Origin: a candidate division KSB1 bacterium
Lineage (GTDB): Bacteria; Zhuqueibacterota; Zhuqueibacteria; Residuimicrobiales; Krinioviventaceae
DNA: 64,000 nucleotides
Assembly (NCBI GenBank): GCA_034521575.1
Contig: JAXHMJ010000005.1
Coordinates: 992,001 to 1,056,000, forward strand
Direction: 5' to 3'
A program made the translations under genes and the position numbers. The notes under the pieces were generated by a model. That model was not told where the DNA came from. It did not search any database and was given only the letters and a program-made list of their open reading frames with translations. Shown here piece by piece: positions 9,500 through 18,014 of this stretch (its first letter is position 1; each line of letters starts with the position of its first letter).

Positions 9500-9937
9500 T
9501 TATTTTATGCAAATTTGTGATTTTATATTATCAAACGTTACAGGACCTATACCTTTTATTTTTTTCAGATCTTCCGGACGTTTAAAAGGACCGTTTTCAT
9601 TTCGGTAATCTATTATCTTTTGCGCCGTCATCGGACCGATTCTATTCAGCAGCTGAAGTTCACGGCTGTCAGCTGCATTGATATTAATCTGACCGGTTAA
9701 TGCTCTCTTATGGTTCTCCGTATCAATATCGGACTGCGGTTCAACTGTTGCTTCAGAACGGGATTTCTCTTGAAACTCCCGCACAATCTGCTTTTTTTGA
9801 AGCTGCCAGTTTACATCCGGCTTTGACATAACACGATTTCTGGCACTATTGACCACCAATCCGGCAGCCAGGGCTACCAACAACATTAAAATAAACTGCT
9901 GTTCTCGCCTTGTAAATCCAAACATGAGATCAGGCAA
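9500..9937 (-). CDS. ComEA-like helix-hairpin-helix protein
   Basis: 145 residues with an N-terminal transmembrane anchor (FILMLLVALAAGLVVNSA, about 15-32), a charged linker and a C-terminal double helix-hairpin-helix domain: ININAADSRELQLLNRIGPM and LKKIKGIGPVTFDNIKSQI. This is the DNA-binding architecture of ComEA and its relatives (type II general secretion GspK-like proteins also use the fold). A role in DNA binding at the membrane is inferred. The start overlaps the end of dnaJ by eight bases (9930-9937), and the pseudopilin-like, PilM-like and PilO-like genes follow. Confidence 0.8.
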   Translation of the reverse strand: MPDLMFGFTRREQQFILMLLVALAAGLVVNSARNRVMSKPDVNWQLQKKQIVREFQEKSRSEATVEPQSDIDTENHKRALTGQININAADSRELQLLNRIGPMTAQKIIDYRNENGPFKRPEDLKKIKGIGPVTFDNIKSQICIK

Positions 9938-11061
9938 ACGCCTCTTTTACACGTTCAAAAAAAGATTTATCATTTTTGGGAGGGTACATGTTCTCAGATT
10001 TGGCAATTTCTTTTAGCGCCTCTTTGTCTTCCTGGCTCAGTTTTGTGGGAGTCCAGACATGCACCTTTATCAGCTGATCTCCGTGATGATGAGAGTTTAA
10101 ATCCGGAAGTCCTTTTCCTCTCATCCGCAGAATTTTACCACTTTGTGTACCGGCAGGTACAGAAATGGTAGCTTCGCTGGAAATCGTCGGCACCTTGATA
10201 TCAGTGCCCAAAGCAACGTGGGGAAACCCGAGTTGCAGATGGTAAACAATATCATTGGCGTGCCGTTCAAAATAGTCGTGTTTCTTTTCTTCGATCACCA
10301 CCAGAATATCACCATTGGGACCGCCATGCGGACCTTTGTTGCCTCGATTGCGCAATCTGATATACTGGCCCTCTGCAATTCCTGCCGGAACATCGATTTC
10401 TATCGCTTCTTCACCGCGGATGCGGCCATCACCATGGCAATCCGGACAAGGTTTATCAATAATTTGTCCCTCTCCCCCACAACGTTGACAGGTTTGAGAC
10501 ACACTGAAAAATCCCTGACGATACGCCATTTCACCGCGCCCATTGCAGGCTGGACAAGTGACCTTGGATGTTCCTGGACTTGCCCCGCTGCCGTCACATG
10601 TATGACAGTTTATGTGTTTTTTAATTTTGACTTTTTTAGTCACACCGGTGGCAATTTCTTCAAGTGAAAGCTTTAGTTTAATCTGCAGATCAGCCCCGCG
10701 TTTTTGCGCAGAACGGCGACCTCCGGAATCCGCCCATCCCAAAGATATCTCCGAACCCTCCGCCGAACACTTCGCGAAACAGGTCGAACGGATCGGAAAA
10801 ATCCTGTCCAAATCCACCAAAACCGCCGCCCGGTCGCTGACCGGCGCCGGCTTTGCCGAAACGGTCATACTGAGCGCGTTTCTGAGGATCGGATAAAACT
10901 GAATAGGCCTCACCCACTTTTTTAAAGTTCTCTTCAGCTTCTTTATTACCCGGATTTTTATCCGGATGATATTTCATCGCCAGCGATCTATATGCTTTTT
11001 TTATTTCATTCGCAGACGCGTCTCGTTGAACACCTAATATTTCATAATAATTTTCACTCAT
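9930..11061 (-). CDS. dnaJ: Chaperone protein DnaJ, frameshifted
   Basis: The N-terminal J domain ([23 protein letters not shown] in [10 protein letters not shown]) and the Gly/Phe-rich linker ([18 protein letters not shown]) lie in one frame down to about 10724. The four CxxCxGxG zinc motifs ([32 protein letters not shown]) and the C-terminal substrate-binding domains lie in another. An extra C in the TTCCGG run near 10723 (TTCGG expected) explains the shift and restores [18 protein letters not shown]. DnaJ delivers unfolded clients to DnaK and stimulates its ATPase. hrcA lies 37 bases upstream; grpE and dnaK are not in this window. A single indel in so central a gene points to a sequence error. 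Confidence 0.93.
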
Positions 11062-11098
11062 ATATCAAATATAAATCCTGTTCATACTCGTAAATAAT

Positions 11099-12145
11099 TC
11101 ATTGGTTCGATTGATTAATGACAAAGGTCATGGTCTCCGCCATAAACTTTACAAGAGAAATAATCTTGGCATATTGCATCCGTGTGGGGCCCAAAATACC
11201 AAGTTTTCCCTGTATCCCGTCGATTTCATATGTTGTTGTGATCAGACTGCAATTGCGCATCAATTCTTCTGCATTTTCATCACCAATCACAATGGAAACA
11301 CCGTCTTCCTGATGAACAGAGCGTGTATTCAGCACCCGAACCAAAACATCTTTGCGGTCCAGCAATTCAAGCATTTTTTCCATCTTTTCGGGTGTCCCAA
11401 ACTCGGGATAACTGAACATATGACGCGCACCGGAAAGGTGGAATCCCGCTTCTGTATCCAAATCCACCAGTTTCCGAGTTCGTCCTTTAATTGCCTCAAG
11501 GATCACTCTTTGTTTTTCATCAAAATCCGAAAAAATATCATTAAATGAATTAATAAATTCGGATACAGTCAATCCGTGTATCCGCTCATTGATCACCTGA
11601 GTCAACTCGGTTAAAAAGCTCGAGGAAATATTGTTTTCAATTTCCACCATCACGGTTTTTATCAAACCGGATTGAATATTCAAAATAAGCAGCACCTTTT
11701 GATGCGAAATCGGCACCAGCTCAATGCGATTCAGGACACCTTTGTGGAACCGGGGAGCGAGTACAATTCCCAGCTGCCAGGACACATCGCTCAACACATC
11801 AGCTGCCCTGGCAGTAATGTGATCCATATCCTGGGCAAAGCGCTGCAAACGTTCAAATATAGCCTGCTTCTTTTCTTCGCTCAACAATAACGTTTGCTCA
11901 ATACTCTCTACATATTTTCGATAACCAAAAGTCGTTGGCACCCGTCCCGCCGAGGTGTGCGGCTGAGAAATTAGACCTTTCATTTCAAGATCAGCCATAA
12001 CATTGCGCACCGTAGCTGCGCTGATCTTTAAACCGTAATGTTTGGATAAATAACGAGACCCTACCGGTTCGGCTGACGAGATGAAACCGTCCATCAACGA
12101 CATAAAAACCTGATTTTCTCTCGCTGTAAGTTCAATTTTATCCAT
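11099..12145 (-). CDS. hrcA: Heat-inducible transcription repressor HrcA
   Basis: 348 residues, typical HrcA length. The N-terminal winged helix (LTARENQVFMSLMDGFISSA; EPVGSRYLSKHYGLKISAAT; VRNVMADLEMKGLISQPHTS; AGRVPTTFGYRKYV) is textbook, and the GAF-like C-terminal domain follows with GILGPTRMQYAKIISLV near the end. HrcA represses heat-shock genes by binding the CIRCE operator and is stabilised by GroEL. It leads an hrcA-dnaJ unit. A promoter is visible at 12193-12221, but I could not find a CIRCE inverted repeat in the 111 bases upstream, so autoregulation at this site is not supported. Confidence 0.95.
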   Translation of the reverse strand: MDKIELTARENQVFMSLMDGFISSAEPVGSRYLSKHYGLKISAATVRNVMADLEMKGLISQPHTSAGRVPTTFGYRKYVESIEQTLLLSEEKKQAIFERLQRFAQDMDHITARAADVLSDVSWQLGIVLAPRFHKGVLNRIELVPISHQKVLLILNIQSGLIKTVMVEIENNISSSFLTELTQVINERIHGLTVSEFINSFNDIFSDFDEKQRVILEAIKGRTRKLVDLDTEAGFHLSGARHMFSYPEFGTPEKMEKMLELLDRKDVLVRVLNTRSVHQEDGVSIVIGDENAEELMRNCSLITTTYEIDGIQGKLGILGPTRMQYAKIISLVKFMAETMTFVINQSNQ

Positions 12146-12192
12146 AACTCAATGACATACAATCCTAGTTTAGATAATAGAAAATAATATTC

Positions 12193-12221
12193 AAAATAAC
12201 GATTTTTCAAAGCCTTGTCAA
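12193..12221 (-). promoter_or_regulatory. Sigma70-type promoter for hrcA-dnaJ
   Basis: On the minus strand, TTGACA (12216-12221), a 17-base spacer and TATTTT (12193-12198) lie about 50 bases before the hrcA ATG. The -35 box is perfect and the spacing optimal. The same combination occurs upstream of the synthetase gene at 44637. Confidence 0.65.
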
Positions 12222-12256
12222 GTGAAATTTACTTTTCAGAACTTGCAATTTCATGA

Positions 12257-13111
12257 TTATAAAAACCGCTTTACAGCCATCAAACTGCCCAAATAACCAA
12301 GGAGAATCCCCGCGCCCGCCACCGCCAGCAGGTATTCAAGGGGAAAAAATAATGTGTTCCGCCATTGATGCTGAATAAATGCTACAATCAAATAGATCAA
12401 ACCGGCAGAAATAGCTCCACCGCACAAGCCTTGTATCATACCTTCGATCAAATACGGACGCCGGATAAATCGCCGCGTGGCTCCAACCAACTCCATTGTC
12501 TCTATGATTGTTCTCCGGGCCATGATAATTAAGCGAATCGTATTTGAAATCACAAATAGAGACCCAAAGAAAACAACAATACCCAGGAGTAAAAGCACAG
12601 TTCTGGAAACTCTTGAGACCTTGAGCAATACATCAATACCGGAAACACTATGCAGCGCTTCATCAATTCCGGCAAGTGCATCAAGATTTGCTGCAACCTC
12701 TTTAACCGTTTCTACATTTTTATGTTCCTTTTTTAATTTTACAACAAAGGAACGCGGCAACGGATTTTCATCCAGCAAATCCAGAAAATCATCACCGAAT
12801 TCTTTCTGGAATTCTGCGGCCGCTTGCTGTTTGGAGATATACTGAACAGACTCGACAGTTTGAAAGCTCTCAACGTTTGACTTTAGATCCTGAACTTCAT
12901 CCTGAGACAATGTGTTTGAGATAAAGGCCTGGATATCATACTCGGCATGCAGCAGGTTCACCAAACGCTCGGTATTGAAAAACACTATGACAAACACAGA
13001 GATTACAAAAAGCAAAAAGGCAATAGTAAAAATGGTTATTGCATTGGACAAGCGGGCGCGTTTGAAACCATCGAACGCTTCCCGCACGCTGTAAAGAAAG
13101 CCGGTCATCAA
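12257..13111 (-). CDS. ftsX: Cell division ABC transporter permease FtsX
   Basis: 284 residues with the FtsX layout: a short cytoplasmic N-terminus, TM1 (about 22-46, NAITIFTIAFLLFVISVFVI), a periplasmic domain (47-165, with VESVQYISKQQAAAEFQKEF and NPLPRSFVV), then three helices ending in the FtsX-type permease core (RRTIIETMELVGATRRFIRR). With FtsE it forms the inner-membrane complex that activates peptidoglycan hydrolases at the septum. The ATG overlaps the ftsE stop by four bases, the normal coupled order. Confidence 0.93.
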   Translation of the reverse strand: MMTGFLYSVREAFDGFKRARLSNAITIFTIAFLLFVISVFVIVFFNTERLVNLLHAEYDIQAFISNTLSQDEVQDLKSNVESFQTVESVQYISKQQAAAEFQKEFGDDFLDLLDENPLPRSFVVKLKKEHKNVETVKEVAANLDALAGIDEALHSVSGIDVLLKVSRVSRTVLLLLGIVVFFGSLFVISNTIRLIIMARRTIIETMELVGATRRFIRRPYLIEGMIQGLCGGAISAGLIYLIVAFIQHQWRNTLFFPLEYLLAVAGAGILLGYLGSLMAVKRFL

Positions 13112-13755
13112 AGCAATCTTCCCTGTTCGATTCGTTCTACCCGCCCGGTATAAGGTTCAACCATCCTATAGTCATGCGTTGCCAGTAAAACAGAGGTGCC
13201 GCGCGCATTAATACGGCTTATCACATCAAGGATTTCTTGGGCCGTGACGGAATCCAGATTACCGGTCGGTTCATCCGCCAGCAGTATGTAAGGTTCATTG
13301 ACAATGGCGCGGGCAATGGAAACTCGCTGCTGCTCTCCACCCGACAGTTCCTGGGGATATTTATGAGACTTGTGACTCAAACCGACATCAGCGAGCGCGC
13401 GAAGAACCAACCGTTTGATATTTTTACGTTTACGACCTAACACCTGAAGGACAAATGCTATATTATCAAATACATCCCGATCATGAAGCAATTTAAAATC
13501 CTGAAACACAATTCCAAGATGACGTCTCAGAAATGGAATCTCCCGGGGACGGATAAATAACGAGTTATAATCTCCGACAATGACATGCCCTTCCTCGGGC
13601 CATTCTTCGAGGTATATGGTTTTGAGAACAGTTGATTTTCCAGCGCCGCTGGGTCCAACCAAAAAAACCATCTCACCCGATGACACCGTGATTGAAATAC
13701 GTTCGATCCCGTCACCAGTCGGATAGGTCACTTTAACATTCTGAAGTTCAATCAT
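13108..13755 (-). CDS. ftsE: Cell division ATP-binding protein FtsE
   Basis: Counting from the internal ATG at 13755 (MIELQNVKVTYPTG), this is a 215-residue ABC ATPase of normal FtsE size. It shows Walker A GPSGAGKST (34-42), Q-loop FQDFKLL (85-91), signature LSGGEQQR (137-144), Walker B ILLADEPTGNLD (157-168) and switch histidine LLATHD. It powers FtsX at the division site. The upstream methyltransferase runs into this ATG in frame with no stop. The bases ATGA at the junction would be a normal four-base stop/start overlap after a one-base shift, so the fusion may be an artefact. Confidence 0.92.
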   Translation of the reverse strand: MIELQNVKVTYPTGDGIERISITVSSGEMVFLVGPSGAGKSTVLKTIYLEEWPEEGHVIVGDYNSLFIRPREIPFLRRHLGIVFQDFKLLHDRDVFDNIAFVLQVLGRKRKNIKRLVLRALADVGLSHKSHKYPQELSGGEQQRVSIARAIVNEPYILLADEPTGNLDSVTAQEILDVISRINARGTSVLLATHDYRMVEPYTGRVERIEQGRLL

Positions 13756-14532
13756 AGTTGTTTTTGCAGTACAGAAGTGCACACGCTCACAATCTTCTAT
13801 CATGGGCTGGAAGGTAAAATCACGATAAGAGCCCAACAATTTAAAGGGTGAATCAAATACCATATTCCGCACAGTGTTCAGAGCCCGGATACGCTGCCGG
13901 TGGCGCTCTGTAAAAACATGCTCCGGATCATTTTTAAATTTGATTTCGAAATAATTTTCCTGAATCCCTTCATCAAGAATATACCGGCCTTTTCTCACAT
14001 AAGATGCATCAGAGAACTGATCCCGCTTGTAGAAATCAGCAAAATCGCTGATCGAATTATAAACCGTACTGACATCAAAGATAAACAATCCGCCGTCACA
14101 CAACGCTTCATAAACATGATTCAAACAAACTTGCCAATCCTTTTTCAAAATCAAATAGTTCATACTGTCATAGAGCGAAACAATCACAGCACAAGCGCGG
14201 TTCACCGGAGGATAGCGAATATCCGTGCAGAAGAAAGAATGACCAAAAGGTTGATCATAATACTTTTGTCTTGCTTTCTTGAGCATAGGCATCGACGTAT
14301 CGCATCCCATAACCCCCCATCCGCGCTCTGCCAATTTGCTGCATAACGTACCGGTGCCACAGGAAAAATCCACAATCTGTTCTCCATGAACACTATGACG
14401 GTCTATAATCTGCTCCACATATTCGGCCCATTTCTCATAATCCACATGACTCATCACCCGGTCATAAATCTCTGAGAGCTTTGAATACGGAGGCACTGCG
14501 ATCTTTTTTCGCCGTTTGGGTACCATAAACAT
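13756..14532 (-). CDS. SAM-dependent methyltransferase, fused in frame to FtsE
   Basis: About 259 residues of class I methyltransferase: SAM motif IVDFSCGTGTLCSKLAERGW, motif II GCDTSMPMLKKARQKY, then CAVIVSLYDSMNYL and a beta-rich C-terminal part with a GSYRDFTFQPMIEDCERVHF end that looks like a natural C-terminus. The frame opens at a TTG (14541) immediately after the yjbQ stop; the ATG at 14532 is a likelier start. No stop codon separates it from ftsE. The substrate is unknown. It resembles methyltransferases with a Met25/11-type small-molecule fold, but that is only a fold-level guess. Confidence 0.75.
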
Positions 14533-14541
14533 CTGATACAA

Positions 14542-14943
14542 TCACGAATCGTTGCTTATCGTCTTGACGTGCACTTTACGAGTGCGCGGACCGTCGAACT
14601 CACAAAAATACACAGACTGCCAGGTACCCAGGACCGGACGCCCGTTTTCAATGATCAAGGTCAGAGACGGCGAAACCAATGAAGATTTAATATGCGCCGC
14701 CGAATTTCCTTCCATATGATGATAGCCATCATTGAACGGTACAATCTTGTTAATTTCCATCGTCATATCTCTGACCACATCGGGATCAGCGTTTTCATTG
14801 ATAGTGACGCCAGCCGTTGTATGCGGGACAAATACAACACATATACCATTCTCAAGTCCCTCCGCCTTTATCGACTGCCTCACCTCCCGGTCCATATTGA
14901 TAAATTGCACTTTATCGCGTGATTTAACCTGAAATGTTTGCAT
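14542..14943 (-). CDS. yjbQ: YjbQ-family (UPF0047) protein
   Basis: 133 residues, full length for the secondary thiamine-phosphate synthase/YjbQ family. Diagnostic blocks are VFVPHTTAGVTINENADPDV, HHMEGNSAAHIKSSL and GTWQSVYFCEFDGPRTRKV, which supply the conserved His/Glu metal-site residues. Purified family members show weak thiamine-phosphate synthase activity, but the physiological role is unsettled. The gene directly precedes the methyltransferase-ftsE reading frame and is probably co-transcribed with it. Confidence 0.92.
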   Translation of the reverse strand: MQTFQVKSRDKVQFINMDREVRQSIKAEGLENGICVVFVPHTTAGVTINENADPDVVRDMTMEINKIVPFNDGYHHMEGNSAAHIKSSLVSPSLTLIIENGRPVLGTWQSVYFCEFDGPRTRKVHVKTISNDS

Positions 14944-15046
14944 ATATGCCTCGCTCCTTTGCTAATAACAGTCAGCATTCAGACAAGATAAGAGTTTTAT
15001 TTTCCAATCCCAAACAGATACAACAAAGAAATGACGGCATTTGTTG

Positions 15047-15829
15047 CTATTTAAAGAGATTGAAGCGTAAGACGCACCAAATCGCATTCAACCCATCTCG
15101 CCATCCAATTTTTTTGCCTTCGGAATAATCGCGACCGTAATATTGGATAGGCACCTCGTATATACGCCATTTTTGTTTTGCCACTTTTGCCGTAAATTCA
15201 GGTTCAAATCCAAATCGATTCGATTTAATCTCAATACCATCAATCACCGATTTCCTAAAAACCTTGTAGCAGGTTTCCATGTCGGTCAAGTTTAAATCTG
15301 TAAACATATTTGACATGAGTGTTAACAATTTATTTGCGACAGAATGCCAAAAAAATAAAACTCTGTGTGTTTCACCAATAAAACGAGACCCGTAAACCAC
15401 ATCAGCATGGCCTGTAATAATGGGATAAACAAGTTTATAATATTCATTGGGGTTGTATTCAAGATCAGCATCCTGAATAACAACAATATCTCCAGAAACA
15501 TGCTTAAAGCCGGTGCGCAGGGCGGCTCCCTTGCCTCTGTTTATAGTGTGATAAAAAACTTTTACGTTTACAAAAGCCTTTTCTATCTCTATTAACTTTT
15601 CCCGTGTACCATCCCTGGAAAAGTCATCCACCAATATCAACTCTTTATTGATATCAACAGCTTGAATCGCGTCAACAATTGTGTTTATTGTTTCAAATTC
15701 GTTGTAAACTGGTACAACAACAGATAATAAAAAATCTTTGACTTTATCATTTTTAGCAAAGGATACGGCTGGAAATAAGCTCATATCAATTGTTTCTCCG
15801 CAGTGAGGACACTTTCGTAAAGATTGCAT
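15047..15829 (-). CDS. Family 2 glycosyltransferase (dolichyl-phosphate mannosyltransferase-like)
   Basis: 260 residues. A short zinc-ribbon-like start (CPHCGE, only one CxxC pair) precedes a GT-A domain with [13 protein letters not shown] (about 36-48), [23 protein letters not shown] and the metal-binding [19 protein letters not shown] and [14 protein letters not shown] are the acceptor-side motifs of the DPM1-like GT2 subgroup. No transmembrane anchor is present. It probably transfers a sugar from a nucleotide to a polyprenyl phosphate for envelope glycan synthesis. It is separated from yjbQ by 103 bases. Confidence 0.88.
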   Translation of the reverse strand: MQSLRKCPHCGETIDMSLFPAVSFAKNDKVKDFLLSVVVPVYNEFETINTIVDAIQAVDINKELILVDDFSRDGTREKLIEIEKAFVNVKVFYHTINRGKGAALRTGFKHVSGDIVVIQDADLEYNPNEYYKLVYPIITGHADVVYGSRFIGETHRVLFFWHSVANKLLTLMSNMFTDLNLTDMETCYKVFRKSVIDGIEIKSNRFGFEPEFTAKVAKQKWRIYEVPIQYYGRDYSEGKKIGWRDGLNAIWCVLRFNLFK

Positions 15830-15839
15830 ATTGAATCAA

Positions 15840-16300
15840 TCCTCGTTTATCTCATCGATCCAGAGCAAACCGCAAACAAGTCTTTCTTTGTAAAGATACA
15901 AAGCCTGTTTCTTTATTCAAAGACCAAAGTTGTCTTCAAGATCTGAATTTTCCATTTCCGGGATGGACCCGTAAAATTCACAATCCGAACAGGACGAACC
16001 CGTCATTTTGCAAACAATATAAAAGCCTGTTCAGCTTTATTTTACTGTTTCTGTTGAATTATTAAAGCAAAGGTAAGATGAAAATTATGATCACAACAAA
16101 AGAATAACTTGTTGTTTCCAGACTGTGCCTGGAGCCGGGAGCAACAGGTTCTGGATAAAATATTCTGGAAACACATCATTCATCTGTTGCCACTTCAATT
16201 CCAGCTTTTGCAGGACCCAAATCTCTTTGAGCCCGGAAATACTTTACGGCGTCATTTCTGTCGTATTTCCTTTTGATTTTTGCACCTGTTCTTTGTCAGT
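15840..16300. other. Intergenic stretch with degraded sequence
   Basis: No intact gene. On the minus strand near 15906-15992 a Cys-containing run (MTGSSCSDCEFYGSIPEMEN) is closed by TGA, then stays open in the same frame (KKQALYLYKERLVCGLLWID) to a second TGA just before the glycosyltransferase ATG. It has no convincing ribosome binding site. The part from 16080 to 16300 has short open pieces that I cannot assign. It lies where the distal ATP synthase genes would be expected, and it is probably debris. Confidence 0.4.
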
Positions 16301-16306
16301 CAATGC

Positions 16307-16433
16307 TTAAATGCAGCGCTTGCGTTTATCCAGCATGCGCAGGATAGGACGTTCTGTTTTGAACAATACAAACAAAACAATCAACAATGATATGGCTGTC
16401 CATACCCCGGTTTCAACATGAAAAGTTAATCAT
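16307..16433 (-). pseudogene. atpF: Remnant of ATP synthase b subunit gene (atpF)
   Basis: The minus strand encodes HVETGVWTAISLLIVLFVLF followed by KTERPILRMLDKRKRCI and a TAA. This matches the start of F-type ATP synthase subunit b: a short lead, a membrane helix, then the (K/P)IL..LDKR.. turn into the stalk. Reaching the likely ATG at 16433 needs removal of one T from a four-T run, which would give MINFHVETG. The stalk, normally over 100 residues, is missing. The call rests on reading the motif by eye plus the adjacent atpE remnant. Confidence 0.6.
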
Positions 16434-16448
16434 TCCATGCTTTCATCT

Positions 16449-16665
16449 TTATTTCATACTCAAAAGGAAGCAAATGGCAGCGGCAAGCAGAGCAACACTT
16501 TCGATCATCGTTACAGTGATGATTATAGCGCCGCAAATATGCCAAGCGAACGGACGGTATCCTCTATGGCCATACCCGCCAGCTTGCCAATACCGCAGGG
16601 CGCCTGATTGTAACTAAATCGACTCTGAGACCGCCAGCTATTGCAAATTGCAACCCCGAATCAAG
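16449..16665 (-). pseudogene. atpE: Remnant of ATP synthase c subunit gene (atpE)
   Basis: Three short pieces in successive frames spell subunit c. They are GLQFAIAGGL (helix 1 start), GIGKLAGMAIEDTVRSLGIF (end of helix 1 and polar loop) and IIITVTMIESVALLAAAICF LLSMK (helix 2, with the ion-binding Glu in the IES motif). At least two frameshifts are needed to link them. About 50 bases upstream is the bactofilin stop, so no a-subunit gene (atpB) remains. In several FCB genomes a bactofilin gene lies directly before the atp operon, which fits the position. Confidence 0.65.
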
Positions 16666-16715
16666 ACATGAACCCAGTCTATCTTTTTGTTTCCGCTCCA
16701 CACAAGATATCTACT

Positions 16716-17114
16716 CTAAGAGGTTATATTTTCCTGCGAGTCGTCTGGTTGCGTGTTATACGTATTCGACATTGAACACTCACCGTCAAACTGTGCACCT
16801 TCATCAATGACTAAAAGTTTTGTGCTCAGATCACCGTTAAACACAGCGCTGCTTTCCAAAACGGTATGCCCATCAATATTTACAGTGCCGTTCAGATAAC
16901 CACCGAGCACCAGTTTCTTAGCGGTCACATTACCGGTAACCCGGCCTTCTTTACCAATAATGACCGAGGCCTGTGTGTGGATATCACCTTTCAACTCTCC
17001 GTCAACACGGACAGTTTGATTAACTTTGAGATTCCCTTCGCAATAGGAATCTTTACCTAGAATTGTGTTTAAATTTCCGTCACGTTCATTAGAGTTTTTC
17101 ATTGTGTCATCCAA
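16716..17114 (-). CDS. Bactofilin family protein
   Basis: 132 residues with a central polymer-forming beta-helix domain: ILGKDSYCEGNLKVNQTVRV, DGELKGDIHTQASVIIGKEG, VTGNVTAKKLVLGGYLNG and further turns with the regular G.(V/L).... spacing. Flanking ends are polar and disordered, as in bactofilins. Such proteins assemble without nucleotide into filaments at the membrane and often position cell-wall enzymes. Here the gene begins 3 bases after the stop of an M23 peptidase gene, matching known bactofilin-M23 partnerships. Confidence 0.93.
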   Translation of the reverse strand: MDDTMKNSNERDGNLNTILGKDSYCEGNLKVNQTVRVDGELKGDIHTQASVIIGKEGRVTGNVTAKKLVLGGYLNGTVNIDGHTVLESSAVFNGDLSTKLLVIDEGAQFDGECSMSNTYNTQPDDSQENITS

Positions 17115-17117
17115 ATT

Positions 17118-18008
17118 TTATAAATCCGAAAATGCCAGTAAAAATTGTTTGGGATCCAATAACTTGCCGTCTTTCCAGACTTCGAAATGCAAGTGGGGAG
17201 CAGAACTGATACCGGTAGAGCCGACGAGTGCGATCGGTTCTCCCTTTTTAACAAATTCTCCGCGTCGTTTTAACGAAAGCTGATTATGGCCATAATAGGT
17301 GTAGAATCCGTTGCCGTGATAAACAATGACCATATTACCCAAATCATATGTCCAGCCCGAAAATAAAATCACACCGTCGGCGGCGGTTTTCACCAGAGTA
17401 CCGCGCTCAGTGGCAATATCTACTCCTTGATGCTGACGTTCATCCTTATAAATTGTATTGGAAAAATCCCGGGTAAACACCCCGTCAACAGGAAGCATGG
17501 TGGGGATGCTCTTTTCAAGATCATGAACCACGCTTTTGCTTTGCTTCAAAAAATACAGCTTATTGCGGGCAACTGACTGCAGCTCATCTTCCGACATAGA
17601 GCCGGACTGATTGTATGAAGATAAATTAGCGGGAATCACCGAATCTTCGCGGTCCACCAATTCGGAGGACAAGGCTTCTTCAGCCTGAGACTGCAATCCG
17701 AGGGCAACACCGACTTTGCTTTGAAACTGTTCAAGACTTTCAAACTCGGACATGAGTTCATTGATGCGATTATTATTTTCTTCAAGCTGTCGATTTATCA
17801 CCAAAAGTTCATCCCGACGCCTGTCAAGACGATAATAAAGGCCATAAAAAACGATCCCGGCCAGTATATGGACAACCAACACCACAGCCATAATTTTAGC
17901 AATTTGCAGCTGAAAATTGGTTATACTGTAGGACCGGGGTTCATCCTTGTCATCAGGTACAATGAGCAGTTTAATGCTTTTTCTATGTTTTCTTTTTGAT
18001 ATTGCCAT
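17118..18008 (-). CDS. M23-family murein endopeptidase, membrane-anchored
   Basis: 296 residues: basic N-terminus (SKRKHRKSIKLLIV), a transmembrane helix (about 33-55), a coiled coil (about 60-95, RRDELLVINRQLEENNNRIN), a linker and a C-terminal LytM domain. The zinc motif pieces are HQGVDIATERG and HLHFEVWKDG, with the metal ligands H..D and H.H all kept. It should cut peptidoglycan cross-links in the periplasm. It is linked to the bactofilin (3-base gap) and to parB (6-base gap), so it probably contributes to shape or division. Confidence 0.92.
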   Translation of the reverse strand: MAISKRKHRKSIKLLIVPDDKDEPRSYSITNFQLQIAKIMAVVLVVHILAGIVFYGLYYRLDRRRDELLVINRQLEENNNRINELMSEFESLEQFQSKVGVALGLQSQAEEALSSELVDREDSVIPANLSSYNQSGSMSEDELQSVARNKLYFLKQSKSVVHDLEKSIPTMLPVDGVFTRDFSNTIYKDERQHQGVDIATERGTLVKTAADGVILFSGWTYDLGNMVIVYHGNGFYTYYGHNQLSLKRRGEFVKKGEPIALVGSTGISSAPHLHFEVWKDGKLLDPKQFLLAFSDL

Positions 18009-18014
18009 AACACC

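Noticed and set aside
12146-12256. CIRCE operator upstream of hrcA
   Set aside because: No TTAGCACTC-N9-GAGTGCTAA-like inverted repeat could be found; only a sigma70-type promoter is visible.
16125-16617. Short plus-strand frames in the ATP synthase remnant region
   Set aside because: They lie opposite the atpE/atpF fragments, have no recognisable motif and no ribosome binding site.
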